DNA of 64,000 nucleotides from Afipia sp. GAS231 (GTDB lineage: Bacteria > Pseudomonadota > Alphaproteobacteria > Rhizobiales > Xanthobacteraceae). Positions 7,611 through 19,136 of this stretch are shown here, piece after piece. The stretch spans positions 5,442,501-5,506,500 of the forward strand of contig NZ_LT629703.1 of assembly GCF_900103365.1 (NCBI RefSeq), read 5' to 3'. Within the stretch, counting starts at the first letter, position 1. The number at the start of each line of letters is the position of its first letter. The translations under genes were made by a program, and so were the position numbers. Below the pieces are notes generated by a model that was not told the origin of the DNA, ran no database searches, and saw nothing but the letters and a program-made list of their open reading frames with translations.

Positions 7611-8084
7611 TTATGCGATCAGCGGCCGTGCGATCGCGCCCAACACCTTGACGGCATCGTTGGGATCGAGCTCGATCTGCAATCCGCGCTGGCCGCCGTT
7701 GAGGAACACGGCGGCGTGGCCGAGCGCGGCCGCCTCGATCGCGACCGGCACGCGCTTCTTCTGGCCGAACGGGCTGATGCCGCCGACATGATAGCCGGTC
7801 AGCCGTTCGGCATCGGCCGGGCGCATCATCCTGGCGGCTTTGGCGCCGAAGGCTGAGGCGAGCTTCTTCATGCTGACCTCGGCGTCCGACGGCACCACGG
7901 CGCAGACCGGCTTGCCGTCGACCTCGGCCATCAGCGTCTTCAGCATGCGTTGCGGCTCGACGCCGAGCGCCTCGGCCGCCTGCAGCCCGATGCTGTCGGC
8001 ATCCGGATCGTAATCGTAACTGTGCAGGGTGAACCGCACGCCGGACTTTTCCAGGGCCTGGGTTGCCCTCGTGGTTTTGGACAT
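7611..8084 (-). CDS. ybaK: YbaK/EbsC-family Cys-tRNA(Pro) deacylase
   Basis: Trans-editing enzyme that hydrolyses cysteine mischarged on tRNA-Pro, 157 aa, full length for the family. Marks of the INS/YbaK fold are GVEPQRMLKTLMAEVDGKP, the lysine-bearing SMKKLASAFGAK helix, and GYHVGGISPFGQKK near the active-site pocket. ATG 8084 (MSKTTRA) is the natural start; an upstream in-frame start at 8129 adds 15 non-conserved residues. Monocistronic; divergent from purA. Confidence 0.9.
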   Translation of the reverse strand: MSKTTRATQALEKSGVRFTLHSYDYDPDADSIGLQAAEALGVEPQRMLKTLMAEVDGKPVCAVVPSDAEVSMKKLASAFGAKAARMMRPADAERLTGYHVGGISPFGQKKRVPVAIEAAALGHAAVFLNGGQRGLQIELDPNDAVKVLGAIARPLIA

Positions 8085-8442
8085 CGTCCGGATTACTCCG
8101 TGTTCATCTCTTTGCCCCAACGCGGCCACAAATTTTCCGGGGATATCAATGGGTTGGAGGGCCTCTAAGGGCCCCCGAAAGCTACCTTCTTGCTTGCGTC
8201 GATAGCCCGCTTCCTTTATCCGATGGAGCTGCCTTACATCCGAACGGCCCCCGGCCGTGATTTTGGCTGGGCAGCATGATCTCAGCGCAAACGCCTTCGG
8301 CGTTTGTCGCGAGGGAAAAGTGGGTACCGGTTTTCCGCAAGGATCATGCTCGAACGAGAGGCTAAAGCTTGATCCGGAAGATGGGACCTTTTTCCGACGA
8401 GATCATGCTGGGATCAACTGAGTTGCAGGGAACACCTTAGAA
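8085..8442. other. purA upstream region with dispersed repeat
   Basis: No gene is seen in these 358 bases. It holds the ybaK and purA promoters, which I cannot place precisely. From about 8268 it contains a repeat with a perfect hairpin, CAAACGCC-TTC-GGCGTTTG (8288-8306), then AAAAGTGGGTACCGGTTTTCCGC and two GATCATGCT copies (8342 and 8401 area). The ACCGGTTTTCC module recurs widely in Rhizobiales genomes; that is from memory. Confidence 0.55.
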
Positions 8443-9735
<1,293 letters not shown>

Positions 9736-9772
9736 CGGGATGTTACCGGCAAGGGTGCATGATTGAGTTGAT

Positions 9773-11401
9773 ATGGCTGATTATTACCCGCTGATCGCAC
9801 GTGCCATTGCCGGCCTGGACCCCAGCGCCCCCGGCGAGAGCCGCCGTGCGCTGTACGAGCGGGCCCGCTCGGCCTTGATCGCGCAGTTGCGCAGCGTGCA
9901 GCCGCCATTGAGCGAATCCGAGATCACCCGCGAACGGCTGTCGCTGGAAGAGGCCGTCCGCAAGGTCGAATCCGAGGCCGCCCAGCGTGCCCGCGACGCC
10001 TCGCGGCCCGGCGGCGCCGCGCGTTCCTCGAGCGGCGACGCCTTCCGCCGCGCCAACGCCCGGCCACCGGACACCGGCCCGTCTTCACTTGATTCTCCGG
10101 CCCCAAATTCTCCGGCCCTGCGCCCGCGCCCGCCCGCAGCCCCGTCGCGCGACGCCCGTCCGCCGCTGGGAGGGGACGATCCGCAGCGCGGCCAGCGCAA
10201 TCTGCGCGCCGAACCGCCGGCGCCGCGCCCGCAGCCGCCGCAATTGCCGATGCAGGATCCGGTGCTGCCGCCGACCCGCGAACGCACCGGCGCGCCGCGC
10301 CGCGGCCCCGACAATTCGGCCCCGCAGATGCCGCAGCCGCCGAGCATGCGCGGCTTCCGCGATATCGCCGCCGACGCCGACGATCTCGGCCGGGCTGCTG
10401 CGACCGCCAACCGCAACGCGCGAAAAACCTACGCCAACGTACCGTCGCCCTCGCCGGAATTCGACCGGATCGAGCCCGGTATGGAAAACCGCGGCGCCGA
10501 TCCCGAACAGCCGTATTCCTATGACGAGTCGCTGGAGGAGGCGGATCGCTACGCGCCGCCGCCGCAAATGCCGCAGCCGACGCCGCAGCGCTCGCGGCTG
10601 TCGCAGGATCGCGACCGCGAGCCGAAGAAGCGCACCCGGGCGCCTGCGGTGTTCCCGTTCAAGAGCGCGATCGCGATCGGCATCGTGCTGGTTCTGATCG
10701 GTATCGGGATTGTCTCGTACCGGTCGGTCGCCTCTGTCGTGAGCGGTCTGTTCAAATCGTCGCCGGTGGTGGAAGCGCCGAAGGATTCCTCCGCGCCGCA
10801 GTCGAAGCCGAAGATCCCCGATCGCGTCGGCCAGCCTTCGTCGTCAGATACGATCGCGCCGGTGGCGCAGCGCGTGGTGCTGTATGACGAGGACCCGGGC
10901 GATCCCAAGGGCAAGCAATATGTCGGCTCGGTGATCTGGCGCACCGAACCGATCAAGGCGACCGGCAACCAGAAGCCCGACATCGCCGTGCGCGCCGACA
11001 TCGATATTCCCGACCGCAAGTTCAAGATGACGATGTCGTTCCGTCGCAACACCGACAGTTCATTGCCGGCGAGTCACACTGCGGAACTGACCTTCATCCT
11101 GCCGCAGGATTTTTCCGGCGGCGGCGTCGGCAACGTGCCCGGCATCCTGATGAAGTCGAACGAGCAGGCGCGCGGCACGCCGCTGGCCGGCCTCGCGGTC
11201 AAGGTCACCGACGGCTTCTTCCTGGTCGGCCTGTCCAACGTCGACAACGACCGCACCCGCAACCTGCAGCTCCTGAAGGAGCGGTCGTGGTTCGACGTGC
11301 CGCTGGTCTACGTCAACCAGCGCCGCGCCATCATCGCGATCGAAAAGGGCGCCCCCGGCGAACGCGCGTTCAACGACGCGTTCGCGGCGTGGGGCGAGTA
11401 G
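9773..11401 (+). CDS. Proline-rich single-pass membrane protein
   Basis: Protein of 542 aa, not recognised as a named family. Residues about 1-75 are a charged helical region. Residues 75-285 are very rich in Pro, Ala and Arg and likely disordered (repeated PPQMPQP-like stretches). One transmembrane helix lies near 300-320 (AIAIGIVLVLIGIGIVSY). The C-terminal 190 residues form a folded, probably periplasmic domain with VLYDEDPGDPKGKQYVGSV and FILPQDFSGGGVGNVPGI. The start ATG is 37 bases after purA. The topology suggests a cytoplasmic disordered region tethered to an extracytoplasmic domain; function unknown. Confidence 0.8.
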   Translation: MADYYPLIARAIAGLDPSAPGESRRALYERARSALIAQLRSVQPPLSESEITRERLSLEEAVRKVESEAAQRARDASRPGGAARSSSGDAFRRANARPPDTGPSSLDSPAPNSPALRPRPPAAPSRDARPPLGGDDPQRGQRNLRAEPPAPRPQPPQLPMQDPVLPPTRERTGAPRRGPDNSAPQMPQPPSMRGFRDIAADADDLGRAAATANRNARKTYANVPSPSPEFDRIEPGMENRGADPEQPYSYDESLEEADRYAPPPQMPQPTPQRSRLSQDRDREPKKRTRAPAVFPFKSAIAIGIVLVLIGIGIVSYRSVASVVSGLFKSSPVVEAPKDSSAPQSKPKIPDRVGQPSSSDTIAPVAQRVVLYDEDPGDPKGKQYVGSVIWRTEPIKATGNQKPDIAVRADIDIPDRKFKMTMSFRRNTDSSLPASHTAELTFILPQDFSGGGVGNVPGILMKSNEQARGTPLAGLAVKVTDGFFLVGLSNVDNDRTRNLQLLKERSWFDVPLVYVNQRRAIIAIEKGAPGERAFNDAFAAWGE

Positions 11402-11411
11402 GGGCGGCGGA

Positions 11412-11432
11412 TTTCCCGGGAGTACCGGGAAA
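11412..11432 (+). terminator. Perfect hairpin after the purA-linked gene
   Basis: TTTCCCGG (11412-11419), loop GAGTA, CCGGGAAA (11425-11432), 11 bases after the stop codon at 11401. There is no T-run, so it would be a weak or Rho-assisted terminator or an mRNA-stabilising hairpin. Confidence 0.4.
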
Positions 11433-11610
11433 GTCTCGCCTTCGCGCGCGCGGAATTGCCGGATGGCCGGCGCGGGGCCGGACGCCGGCCCTCCGTAAAA
11501 ATGCGGACAAAATCGGTTTGGCCGGCAACTACCCATTAGGAGAACCCGCGTAAACTCCGTGATTATTGCCTGCTGGCATCTACATTCCCTTCATTAACGG
11601 GGACCTGGGA

Positions 11611-11652
11611 ATGCCAGTGATCCGCGCGCTGCAACCCCAGTGGGACGCTTAA
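11611..11652 (+). CDS. Possible 13-codon leader ORF overlapping the DUF2336 gene
   Basis: ATG 11611, preceded by GGGGACCTGGGA, encodes MPVIRALQPQWDA and stops at TAA 11650-11652, whose last base is the A of the next gene's ATG (TAATG). The overlap would allow termination-reinitiation coupling. The alternative is an ancestral N-terminus detached by a frameshift. Short length makes chance possible. Confidence 0.3.
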   Translation: MPVIRALQPQWDA

Positions 11653-12779
11653 TGGCCGCCGTATCGTCGACCCTGCGCGCGGAATTGAACGGCGCCGAAA
11701 AGGGCGGACCCGAGCACGATGCCGAGATCTTCGGGCAGGTGACGGACCTGTTCCTGTCCAGCGTCGACCACCTCAGCGAATCCCAGATCAATTCCGTCGA
11801 TGGCGTCCTCGCTGGCCTGATCGGTCGCGTCGAGGCGACATTGCTGGTCGATCTCAGCGAGGACCTGTCCGCGATCGAGCGGGCGCCGCGCCAGACGATC
11901 CGCGCGCTTGCTTTTCACCACAATCCCCAGGTCGCCGCGCCGGTGTTGCGAAGGTCGGGCGGCCTGTCGGAAGCGGACCTGCTTGAAATCGTCAACAGCG
12001 GCCGCCAGCACCATTTGCTGGCGATCTGCGACCGGAAAGCCCTCAGCGAGAAACTCACCGATGCGCTGATGCGGCTTGGCGACGTCAACGTCTCCAATGC
12101 GCTGGCGCGGAACGCCGGCGCGCGTTTCTCCGAATGCGGCTACGCGACGCTGGTCGGGCGGGCGGAGCGCGACGAAAGCCTGGCCGAAAAGCTCGGCCTT
12201 CGGCTGGACCTGCCCGGCAACCTGCTGCGGGAGTTGCTCAGCAAGGTTGCCGACGTGGTGCAGGCGCGCTTCCTGACGGCGCCGCGGCCCGTCGCGAAGG
12301 CGAAAGCAGAAGGGGCACTTGCGGCGGCCGTCGAACAGCCGCGCGTGACGCGGCCGAAGGTCGACTACACCGCGGTGCAAAGCGAACTCACTGTGCTCAA
12401 CCGCACCGGCAAGCTCAATGATGGAGCCGTGAACCGGTTTGCCGTGAGGGGCGAATACATCAACGTGGTGGCGGCGCTCGCATTGAAGGCAGACGTCAAG
12501 CCGGAAGCCATTGAACCCTTGCTCGACGGCGAGCGGCTGTATGGTTTGGTTGTGGCCTGCAAGGCCGCCCGGCTGAGCTGGTCGACGACGACCATGATCG
12601 TTCGCAACCGGCCCGGCTGTCCGCCGCCGACCCAGCGCGAGCTCGACCAATGCGTGGCAATCCATGAATCCCTGCTGCTGTCGGTGGCGCAATGGACGGT
12701 CAGATGGGGCACCGATCGGCTGCTCGCCAAGACCGGTCCTGCATCTCCTCAAGCGATGGCCTGCAAGAAGCCGGGCTAA
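11652..12779 (+). CDS. DUF2336 domain protein
   Basis: Protein of 375 aa with the alpha-helical, HEAT-like DUF2336 pattern: LFLSSVDHLSESQINSVDGVL, then AIERAPRQTIRALAFH, VAAPVLRRSGGLSEADLL and the repeat ALSEKLTDALMRLGDVNVSNALARN. The C-terminal third is a helical extension with no recognised motif. DUF2336 proteins are largely alphaproteobacterial and of unknown molecular role. ATG 11652 is preferred over an in-frame GTG at 11640 because GGGAC is well spaced before it. No signal peptide; soluble. Confidence 0.82.
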   Translation: MAAVSSTLRAELNGAEKGGPEHDAEIFGQVTDLFLSSVDHLSESQINSVDGVLAGLIGRVEATLLVDLSEDLSAIERAPRQTIRALAFHHNPQVAAPVLRRSGGLSEADLLEIVNSGRQHHLLAICDRKALSEKLTDALMRLGDVNVSNALARNAGARFSECGYATLVGRAERDESLAEKLGLRLDLPGNLLRELLSKVADVVQARFLTAPRPVAKAKAEGALAAAVEQPRVTRPKVDYTAVQSELTVLNRTGKLNDGAVNRFAVRGEYINVVAALALKADVKPEAIEPLLDGERLYGLVVACKAARLSWSTTTMIVRNRPGCPPPTQRELDQCVAIHESLLLSVAQWTVRWGTDRLLAKTGPASPQAMACKKPG

Positions 12780-13016
12780 CGGGTTTGCTGCGATAGCGGC
12801 GGCGGCCGCGAAAGCCGGCTGAGTGGCCGGCTGATCACTCTCGCGAACCGGAATTAGAGCCTGCGGTTTCACGCGGTGTAACCAAAGCTGGTTGGCCCTT
12901 GACTCCGTCTTGACTGAATTCGAAATTGCACGCGCCGAGTGGCTGATCAGGAACCGGATCATGTCCGGTCAACGGAAAAAGTTTAGCCTGATGCACGGGT
13001 TCACGCAGAGGTCGCC

Positions 13017-13439
13017 ATGAAACGCTATCTGATCTTCGCAGCCATCGGCCCCCTGATCGGCGGCTTCCTGCTGTTGCTGGCGACGACGGTGTCGTCGGGT
13101 TATTGGACCGAGACCAATTGGGGCGAGGTCGGCAAGTTCCTGGCGGCGTTCTTCAAGACGCTGCCGTACAGTTATCTGTTCGGCATCGTGCCGGCGCTGA
13201 TGATGGGGGCGGTCGATGACATCCTGTTTCATGTGCCGCGCATCAAACCGGCGCTGCGGACGGTGATCATGGCCTGTCTCGGCTTCGTGCTGGCGGAATT
13301 GCTCTACGGCTCGCGCGGGCCGGATACCGGCGCGCTGCAGTTCGTCCTGTATGGCCTCGTTGGCCTGGTGCCGGCGACGATCTCGTCCTGGCTCGCGCAC
13401 AGATATGCCGACGAGCCACAGCCGGTGCATTCGACGTAA
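13017..13439 (+). CDS. Small polytopic membrane protein (DUF5413-like)
   Basis: Inner-membrane protein of 140 aa with four predicted hydrophobic helices: IFAAIGPLIGGFLLLLATTV, YSYLFGIVPALMMGAVDDIL, TVIMACLGFVLAELLYG and LQFVLYGLVGLVPATISSWL. It resembles the uncharacterised DUF5413 family. The ATG is preceded by AGAGGTCGCC. Flanked upstream by a 237-bp gap in which I see no gene, and convergent with the AraC gene. Function unknown. Confidence 0.7.
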   Translation: MKRYLIFAAIGPLIGGFLLLLATTVSSGYWTETNWGEVGKFLAAFFKTLPYSYLFGIVPALMMGAVDDILFHVPRIKPALRTVIMACLGFVLAELLYGSRGPDTGALQFVLYGLVGLVPATISSWLAHRYADEPQPVHST

Positions 13440-13492
13440 AGCACGCGCGCGTTTCGGTAAGCCTCAATTTGAGGCCTGCCGAGTGGGTTTAT

Positions 13493-14602
13493 TCAAATCG
13501 ATTCCCTGGCAGGCGGCTCCGACTTCTTCGCGGCGGCGGATTTGAGATGAACTGCGCGTAGCCGACGATAATCGCCCGGCGATTGGCCGACCCAGCGCCG
13601 GAAGGCATGATTGAACGCGCTGACTTCGGAGTAGCCGAGCGAAAAAGCGATTTCCGCCAGCGCCAGCGTCTCGTTTTCCAGGAGGTTCAGCGCCAGCGTC
13701 TTGCGCACATCGTTCTGCAGGTCGGAGTAGTTCACGCCGGCATCCTTCAGCCGCCGCTGCAGCGTGCGCACCGAGGTGCCGGTCGCCTTGGCGAGGTGCT
13801 CGATGCCGCCCTCGCCCTTGACCAGCACGCGGGCGATCTCGCGGCGCAATTGCTCGAGCTCGCCGCGCTGTTCCGGCAAAGCGGCGAGCCGAAGATCGCC
13901 GTAATGGCGCATCAGGGCCTCGATCATGGCATCGGCCGTCGCCATCGGCCGCTTCAGCAGGCCGGCGTCAAACCGGATGCCGGCCCAGGGATGGCCGACC
14001 CGGATGTTGTCGCCCATGATCTCCACGCGGGTGCGGCGTTCCGCCGTCGTTTCGTCCGCCAGCTGCGGCAGCAGGACCTCCTGCGGGGTCCAGCGCGGAT
14101 CGCCGAGCCCTACGCGCATGAGGTTGCACGCGAAGGCGATCGCCCAGTCGCCTTTCTGCCGGTACGACATCATCAGCGGATCGATATAGTAGGAATACAC
14201 AAACGCGATCCCGTCGCTGACGTCCACGCCGTGCACGGTGGCGTCGACCATGGTGGGCAGATAGCGCCCTATGGTTTCGAAGGCTTCGCCGACCGTGCGC
14301 GAGGCCAGGGCGACATTGCCGACGACGCCGACGTGCCTCGGTTCGTACTGTGCACCGAACTTCAAGCCGAATTGCGGATCGGCGACGAGGTCGGCACAGA
14401 TCTCCAAGAGCTCCAGATAGCGGATGAGCGGCACGCGCCGATCGGGATCGGTCAGGTCGCCGGGCTCGAGACCGGCTCGGCGCAAGGCGTCACCCGCCTC
14501 GGCCCCGCGCGAGCGCATGTAGGCGTCAAGGCCATAAACGACGCTGGCCAGATTGATGGTCGGCGGGGCGAGCCTGGCCGCAGCATGTCTTTCCGTCGTC
14601 AT
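13493..14602 (-). CDS. AraC-family regulator with arabinose-binding-like N-terminus
   Basis: Transcription factor of 369 aa. The N-terminal ~200 residues match the regulator sensor domain seen in OruR/ArgR-like AraC proteins (YLELLEICADLVADPQFGLKFG, HVGVVGNVALASRTVGEAFETI). The C-terminal ~90 residues are the double helix-turn-helix: HLAKATGTSVRTLQRRLKDAG for the first, LALAEIAFSLGYSEVSAFNHAF for the second, then RRWVGQSPGDYR. It is transcribed divergently from the nitronate monooxygenase gene (120 bases apart), a frequent regulator-target arrangement. Effector unknown. Confidence 0.92.
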   Translation of the reverse strand: MTTERHAAARLAPPTINLASVVYGLDAYMRSRGAEAGDALRRAGLEPGDLTDPDRRVPLIRYLELLEICADLVADPQFGLKFGAQYEPRHVGVVGNVALASRTVGEAFETIGRYLPTMVDATVHGVDVSDGIAFVYSYYIDPLMMSYRQKGDWAIAFACNLMRVGLGDPRWTPQEVLLPQLADETTAERRTRVEIMGDNIRVGHPWAGIRFDAGLLKRPMATADAMIEALMRHYGDLRLAALPEQRGELEQLRREIARVLVKGEGGIEHLAKATGTSVRTLQRRLKDAGVNYSDLQNDVRKTLALNLLENETLALAEIAFSLGYSEVSAFNHAFRRWVGQSPGDYRRLRAVHLKSAAAKKSEPPARESI

Positions 14603-14722
14603 TGGCGCGATCTCGCAAGGCTTTGGCGGAGTATGTCAAGACCGCCGTCCCTTTGCTGACTACTCAAGCGGCACAAATCACGGCCGCTTCCTGCCGTGTC
14701 ATACGACAAAAGGGACCGGATT

Positions 14723-15790
14723 ATGACCCAGTTGATGCCACCGCCCGCGTCGAGCGAGATCGAAGCCTTCCCGAGCGCCGCTTTTTCAACGTCCATCACC
14801 CGGACCTTCAAGCTCACAACGCCCATCGTCAATGCGGGCATGGCGATGATCGCGCGTCCGGCTCTCGCGGCCGCGGTCTGCCAAGCCGGCGGGCTCGGCA
14901 CGATCGGGGCCGACATCAATCCGCCCGACGTCGTGCGCGATCTCGTCCGACAGACCAAGACACTGACAAAGCGGCCGTTCGGCGTCGATCTGATCGGCGA
15001 TTTCGTCACCGATGAACACGTGTCCGTTCTCATCGAGGAACAGGTGGCGCTCGCCATCTTCTTCTGGACGTTACCGACGCCGGGGCATGTCGAACGATTG
15101 AAGCAGGCCGGGATCAAGGTCTGGATACAAATCGGCCGCGTCGCCGAAGCCGAGCAGGCGGCCGCACTCGGCGCCGACGCGCTCATCGTCCAGGGCGCGG
15201 AGGCGGGCGGGCATAATCGCGCCGAAGCCTCGACCATGACGCTGTTTCCGCGCATCCGCAGGCGCTTCCCCGGCTTGCCGTTGCTTGCCGCAGGCGGCAT
15301 CGTTGATGGCACGACCATGGCCGCGGCACTCGTTCTCGGGGCCGACGCCGTATGGTGCGGCACTCGCTTCCTCGCCGCGCAAGAGGCAGACGCGCACAAT
15401 TCCTACAAGGACCGCGTGCTGTCCGCCGATGTCGGCGATACGGCGATCCTCTCGATCTACGGCCCCGAATGGCCCGATCAGCCGATGCGGGCGATCGTCA
15501 ATGACGGTGCACGCGTGGCGCTGGGGCGAGAAGCCGAGGCCATTGGCGATGCGGAAGGCCAGATCAATGGCTCAACGGTCCTCAACGGCCAGACGATCCC
15601 GGTGCCGCGCTACAGCGCCATCCTGCCGACGCGCGATTTCAACGGCGACATCGAGCAGGCTTGCCTGACTGCCGGACAAAGCGCGGGCAACATCGGCGAG
15701 ATTCTGCCAGCAGGTGAGATCGTCCGGCGCATGACAAGCGAGGCTAAAGCGGCACTCGATCGTCTATCTGCCAAAAGGGAGGCCGCCTGA
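14723..15790 (+). CDS. Nitronate monooxygenase (2-nitropropane dioxygenase family)
   Basis: FMN-dependent enzyme oxidising nitronates such as propionate-3-nitronate, 355 aa. Marks are [27 protein letters not shown] at the N-terminus, QGAEAGGHN (catalytic His after the glycine pair), [12 protein letters not shown] and [20 protein letters not shown] 14723 is preceded by AGGGA; an in-frame ATG at 14696 is rejected for lack of a site. Its stop codon overlaps the start of the next gene (TGATG at 15788-15792), an odd pairing with an autotransporter. Divergent from an AraC regulator. Confidence 0.92.
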   Translation: MTQLMPPPASSEIEAFPSAAFSTSITRTFKLTTPIVNAGMAMIARPALAAAVCQAGGLGTIGADINPPDVVRDLVRQTKTLTKRPFGVDLIGDFVTDEHVSVLIEEQVALAIFFWTLPTPGHVERLKQAGIKVWIQIGRVAEAEQAAALGADALIVQGAEAGGHNRAEASTMTLFPRIRRRFPGLPLLAAGGIVDGTTMAAALVLGADAVWCGTRFLAAQEADAHNSYKDRVLSADVGDTAILSIYGPEWPDQPMRAIVNDGARVALGREAEAIGDAEGQINGSTVLNGQTIPVPRYSAILPTRDFNGDIEQACLTAGQSAGNIGEILPAGEIVRRMTSEAKAALDRLSAKREAA

Positions 15791-18700
15791 TGCGGTCTTC
15801 ACGGCTCGATGATTTCGCGCTGCGACTGGCCTTACCGCGGTTGGCCCGCCGCGGCCTTGTACGAGGTGGTCTGTTTGCATTGTTGGTCGCGCCATTCGTG
15901 GTGGTTGATCGGGCCGAGGCGGCATGCGCGCCGACATCGCCGGTGAACAACACCACCGTCACTTGCTCCGGCGCGACCGTCGATCAGGATGGCACCGTCG
16001 GCTACGGCACCAACGCCGATAGAGGCAATACCTACAATATCCTTTCCGGCGCGTCGGTGACGGGAACAGACATCGGACTGATCTTCAATGACTTGGGAAC
16101 GATCAACAATTCCGGAACCATTTCGGGCGCGGGCGTGGGCAACAGCGGTGGTATCATCAGCGCTGGCAACGGCAACGTGAACAACGCCGTTGCCGGTGTT
16201 ATCTCGGGGACCGGCGCTAACAGCAATGGGATTGCTTTTTTTTCGACAGGCTTCGTCACCAACTCCGGGCGCATCTCGGGGACGGGAAGGGGTATCTTCC
16301 TCCAGAACGGCGAGGTGACCAACACGAGCACCGGCACCATCGAGGGTGATGACGGTGTCAAGTTTGGCGGCGTGGGCAAAGTGTCCAACGCCGGCTCGAT
16401 CTCGGCGTTAGGCGCGAATGGAAGAGCCATCCGTGCCACGACCGCCACCGTGGTCAACACCGGCAACATCACGGGCTCGGTCGGCATCCAGGCAGTGTCA
16501 GCCGACGTAACTAACTCGGGGGCGATCTCGAGCCTGTTAGGCAATGGCATCCTTGCCCAAACGGCCACCGTGACCAATTCCGGCACGATCTCAACGGGCA
16601 CGAACGCCGTCGCGCTCTCTGCCAACACCACCACCTTGGTCAACTCCGGGACCGTATTCGCCGGCGCGGGCTCCAAAGGCATCAATTCCGACACCGCTGT
16701 TGTGGCAAATGCAGGCACCGGCGTTATTTTGGGCGGTTTGAATGGTATTGTGGCGACGGTGATCGCCACCATCAACAACGCCGGCCTGATATCGGGCAGC
16801 ACCGGCAGCGCCATCCTCGCCGACACCGCGGTCGTAACGAACACCGGTACCGGCATAATTTCGAGCGGCCTCAACGGCATCGAGGCCACGACGACGGCAA
16901 CCGTCAATAACGCCGGCTCGATTGCCGGAGGCGTCAGCGGCAATGGCATCGTCAGCGCTTCCGCCGCTGTCACCAACACAAGCACGGGCAGTATCACGGG
17001 CGGCGGAAATGGAATAGAAACTCTGGGAAAGGTGGACCTGGTCAACTCCGGAACGATCTCCGGAACCGCCGGCAACGGCATTGTCGGCGCTTCGGTCGAT
17101 GTCACGAACACAAGCACCGGCATCATCACCGGCAGCGCCGACGGCATCCAGACCACGGCCGGGGGCACCATCCGTAATGCCGGTAATATTTCGGGCGCGG
17201 TGGGAGTTGGGATCAGTGGCGACGCTTTGAGCGTGGCGAATGCCAGTTCCGGCGTCATTTTCGGCGGCTTTGCGGGGATCGACGGCCTCACGGTGGTCGT
17301 CAACAATGCCGGTTCGATTTCCAGCGCGACGATCGGCATCTCGGCCACCACCGTCACCGTCACCAACACCGGTTTGATCGCAGGCGGGAACATCGGCATC
17401 AGCGCCGGCACGGTGGCGGTCAGCAATTCCGGCACGATCTCCGCTGCCGCCGTGACCGGCATCGGCGTCAGCAGCAGCGGTAGCGCCGTTGTCAGCAACA
17501 CCGGCACGATCTCCGCCGTTGGCGGGCAGGGAATTGGAATCGTAGCAGGCACGGATGCCACGGTCACCAATTCAGGCTCGATCTCGGCGGGATTCGAGGC
17601 CGTCGGGGCCACCAATACCGTGGTGACCAATTTCGGCTCGATAGCGGGCGGTAACGTCGGTATCTTCGGCAACACGGTCAAGGTGACCAACGCCGGGACC
17701 ATCTCCGGCTTCATCGGCATTCAAGCCACCGGGGCGACCACCATCACCAACTCCGGTGCCATCATCGGTACCGGCGGCACCGCGATCCAGCTATCGAGTG
17801 CGGCCGACACCCTGACATTGCTGGCCGGTTCGCGCATCGTCGGCGTCGTCGACATGGGGTTTGGCAATGACGTCGTGAATGTCACGGTGGTCGCGCCGAA
17901 TAGCAAGGTATCGTCGCTCACGACCGTCATCCTTCCGACCTTCATCAACTTCACCGGTGTTCTCAACACCAGCTTCAACAATGGCGGCTTCAACGGCCCC
18001 GCGGTGCATGCCGGAAATCAGCTCGCAACGCTTGATCCGACCGCGCTGGCGCAGGCCGACCGCACCTTGCTGGATTTCACCGGCGGCGTGTCGTCGCTGG
18101 TGCAAGGGCGGCTCAACGGCGTGTCGCCGTCGGCCAACGGCACGATGATGGCGATGGCCTATGCGCCGGAGAGCGATCACGTTTTGACCAAGGCGCCCGG
18201 CATCGTCTCCGCCTGGTCGAACCCCGCGCCGATCACGGTGTGGGCCAACAGCTTTGGCGGCCAGCGTATCCAAGACGCTACGACCGAGACCTTGCGCGCG
18301 ACATCCTCGGCGTGGGGCGGCGCCATCGGCATCGATCGCAAGCTGCGTCCGGATTGGCTGGTCGGCGCGTTCATCGGCGGCGGCACCAGCGGGCTTTCGG
18401 TCGATCTCAATTCACAGACCGTGAACACCGACTACGTGTTCGCCGGCGCCTATAGCCGCTTCGAATGGGCTTCGCAGTTTGTCGATTTCACGCTGCAGGG
18501 CGGCAGCGCCGCCAACGCGTCGAGGCGGCTGGTGCTGAACAATCTTGCCGCCGGCGGCACAGAGACCGCGAGTGCGAGCTATCATGGCTGGTTCGTCAGC
18601 CCGGAGGTCGCCTACGGGTTTCGCTACGCCATCGGCAACGGCTATGTGCTGACGCCGACGGCACGGCTGCGCTATGTCGCGGGACTGTTCGACGGCTTCA

Positions 18701-19071
18701 GCGAAGCGGGTTCGGCGCAGGGCCTGTCGGTCGGCAGCCGGACGCTGCAGAATTTGGAGGAGCGCGGCGAACTGGATGTATCGAAGGTGACGACCTTCTT
18801 CGGCGGCGATCACAGCCTGAAGACCAACGTGCATGGCGGCGTGATCGCGCAGCAGCGCGTCGGCGATACCACCATCAACGCCATCCTGATCGGCCAGAAC
18901 CTCGCCTTCGCGACACCGGGCCAGGCCAGCAGCGTCGGCGTGGTGGCGGGCGCGGGCTTTGACTATCACGTCCGCGCCGACATCGCGGTGTTCGGCGGGC
19001 TCGAAGGCATCGCGATGTCCGATCGCAGCCGCATCGGCACCGCCAAAGGCGGCGTCCGTGTCGCGTTCTGA
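15790..19071 (+). CDS. Autotransporter (type V secretion) with repetitive beta-helix passenger
   Basis: Outer-membrane autotransporter of 1093 aa. An extended N-terminal signal peptide of about 44 residues (basic/hydrophobic, ending near DRAEAACA) leads to a passenger of roughly residues 45-780. The passenger is built from more than twenty degenerate 20-25-residue units of the pattern VTN(S/T)GTISG..GI.A, which is a right-handed beta-helix signature. The last ~265 residues form the translocating barrel (from [13 protein letters not shown]) and end in the terminal Phe typical of barrels. The start overlaps the nitronate monooxygenase stop. Probable surface adhesin; no protease triad is visible. 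Confidence 0.92.
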   Translation: MRSSRLDDFALRLALPRLARRGLVRGGLFALLVAPFVVVDRAEAACAPTSPVNNTTVTCSGATVDQDGTVGYGTNADRGNTYNILSGASVTGTDIGLIFNDLGTINNSGTISGAGVGNSGGIISAGNGNVNNAVAGVISGTGANSNGIAFFSTGFVTNSGRISGTGRGIFLQNGEVTNTSTGTIEGDDGVKFGGVGKVSNAGSISALGANGRAIRATTATVVNTGNITGSVGIQAVSADVTNSGAISSLLGNGILAQTATVTNSGTISTGTNAVALSANTTTLVNSGTVFAGAGSKGINSDTAVVANAGTGVILGGLNGIVATVIATINNAGLISGSTGSAILADTAVVTNTGTGIISSGLNGIEATTTATVNNAGSIAGGVSGNGIVSASAAVTNTSTGSITGGGNGIETLGKVDLVNSGTISGTAGNGIVGASVDVTNTSTGIITGSADGIQTTAGGTIRNAGNISGAVGVGISGDALSVANASSGVIFGGFAGIDGLTVVVNNAGSISSATIGISATTVTVTNTGLIAGGNIGISAGTVAVSNSGTISAAAVTGIGVSSSGSAVVSNTGTISAVGGQGIGIVAGTDATVTNSGSISAGFEAVGATNTVVTNFGSIAGGNVGIFGNTVKVTNAGTISGFIGIQATGATTITNSGAIIGTGGTAIQLSSAADTLTLLAGSRIVGVVDMGFGNDVVNVTVVAPNSKVSSLTTVILPTFINFTGVLNTSFNNGGFNGPAVHAGNQLATLDPTALAQADRTLLDFTGGVSSLVQGRLNGVSPSANGTMMAMAYAPESDHVLTKAPGIVSAWSNPAPITVWANSFGGQRIQDATTETLRATSSAWGGAIGIDRKLRPDWLVGAFIGGGTSGLSVDLNSQTVNTDYVFAGAYSRFEWASQFVDFTLQGGSAANASRRLVLNNLAAGGTETASASYHGWFVSPEVAYGFRYAIGNGYVLTPTARLRYVAGLFDGFSEAGSAQGLSVGSRTLQNLEERGELDVSKVTTFFGGDHSLKTNVHGGVIAQQRVGDTTINAILIGQNLAFATPGQASSVGVVAGAGFDYHVRADIAVFGGLEGIAMSDRSRIGTAKGGVRVAF

Positions 19072-19136
19072 CCGGCCGAAACAGCTTTCGTTCAACAAGG
19101 GCGCGATGCTCTCGCGGCCGCGTGAGGAGTGATCCA

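Noticed and set aside
16032..17720. 562-residue open frame antisense to the autotransporter
   Set aside because: It is a shadow of the repetitive passenger: low complexity in Pro, Val, Leu and Thr, with no domain. The sense frame has a signal peptide and barrel.
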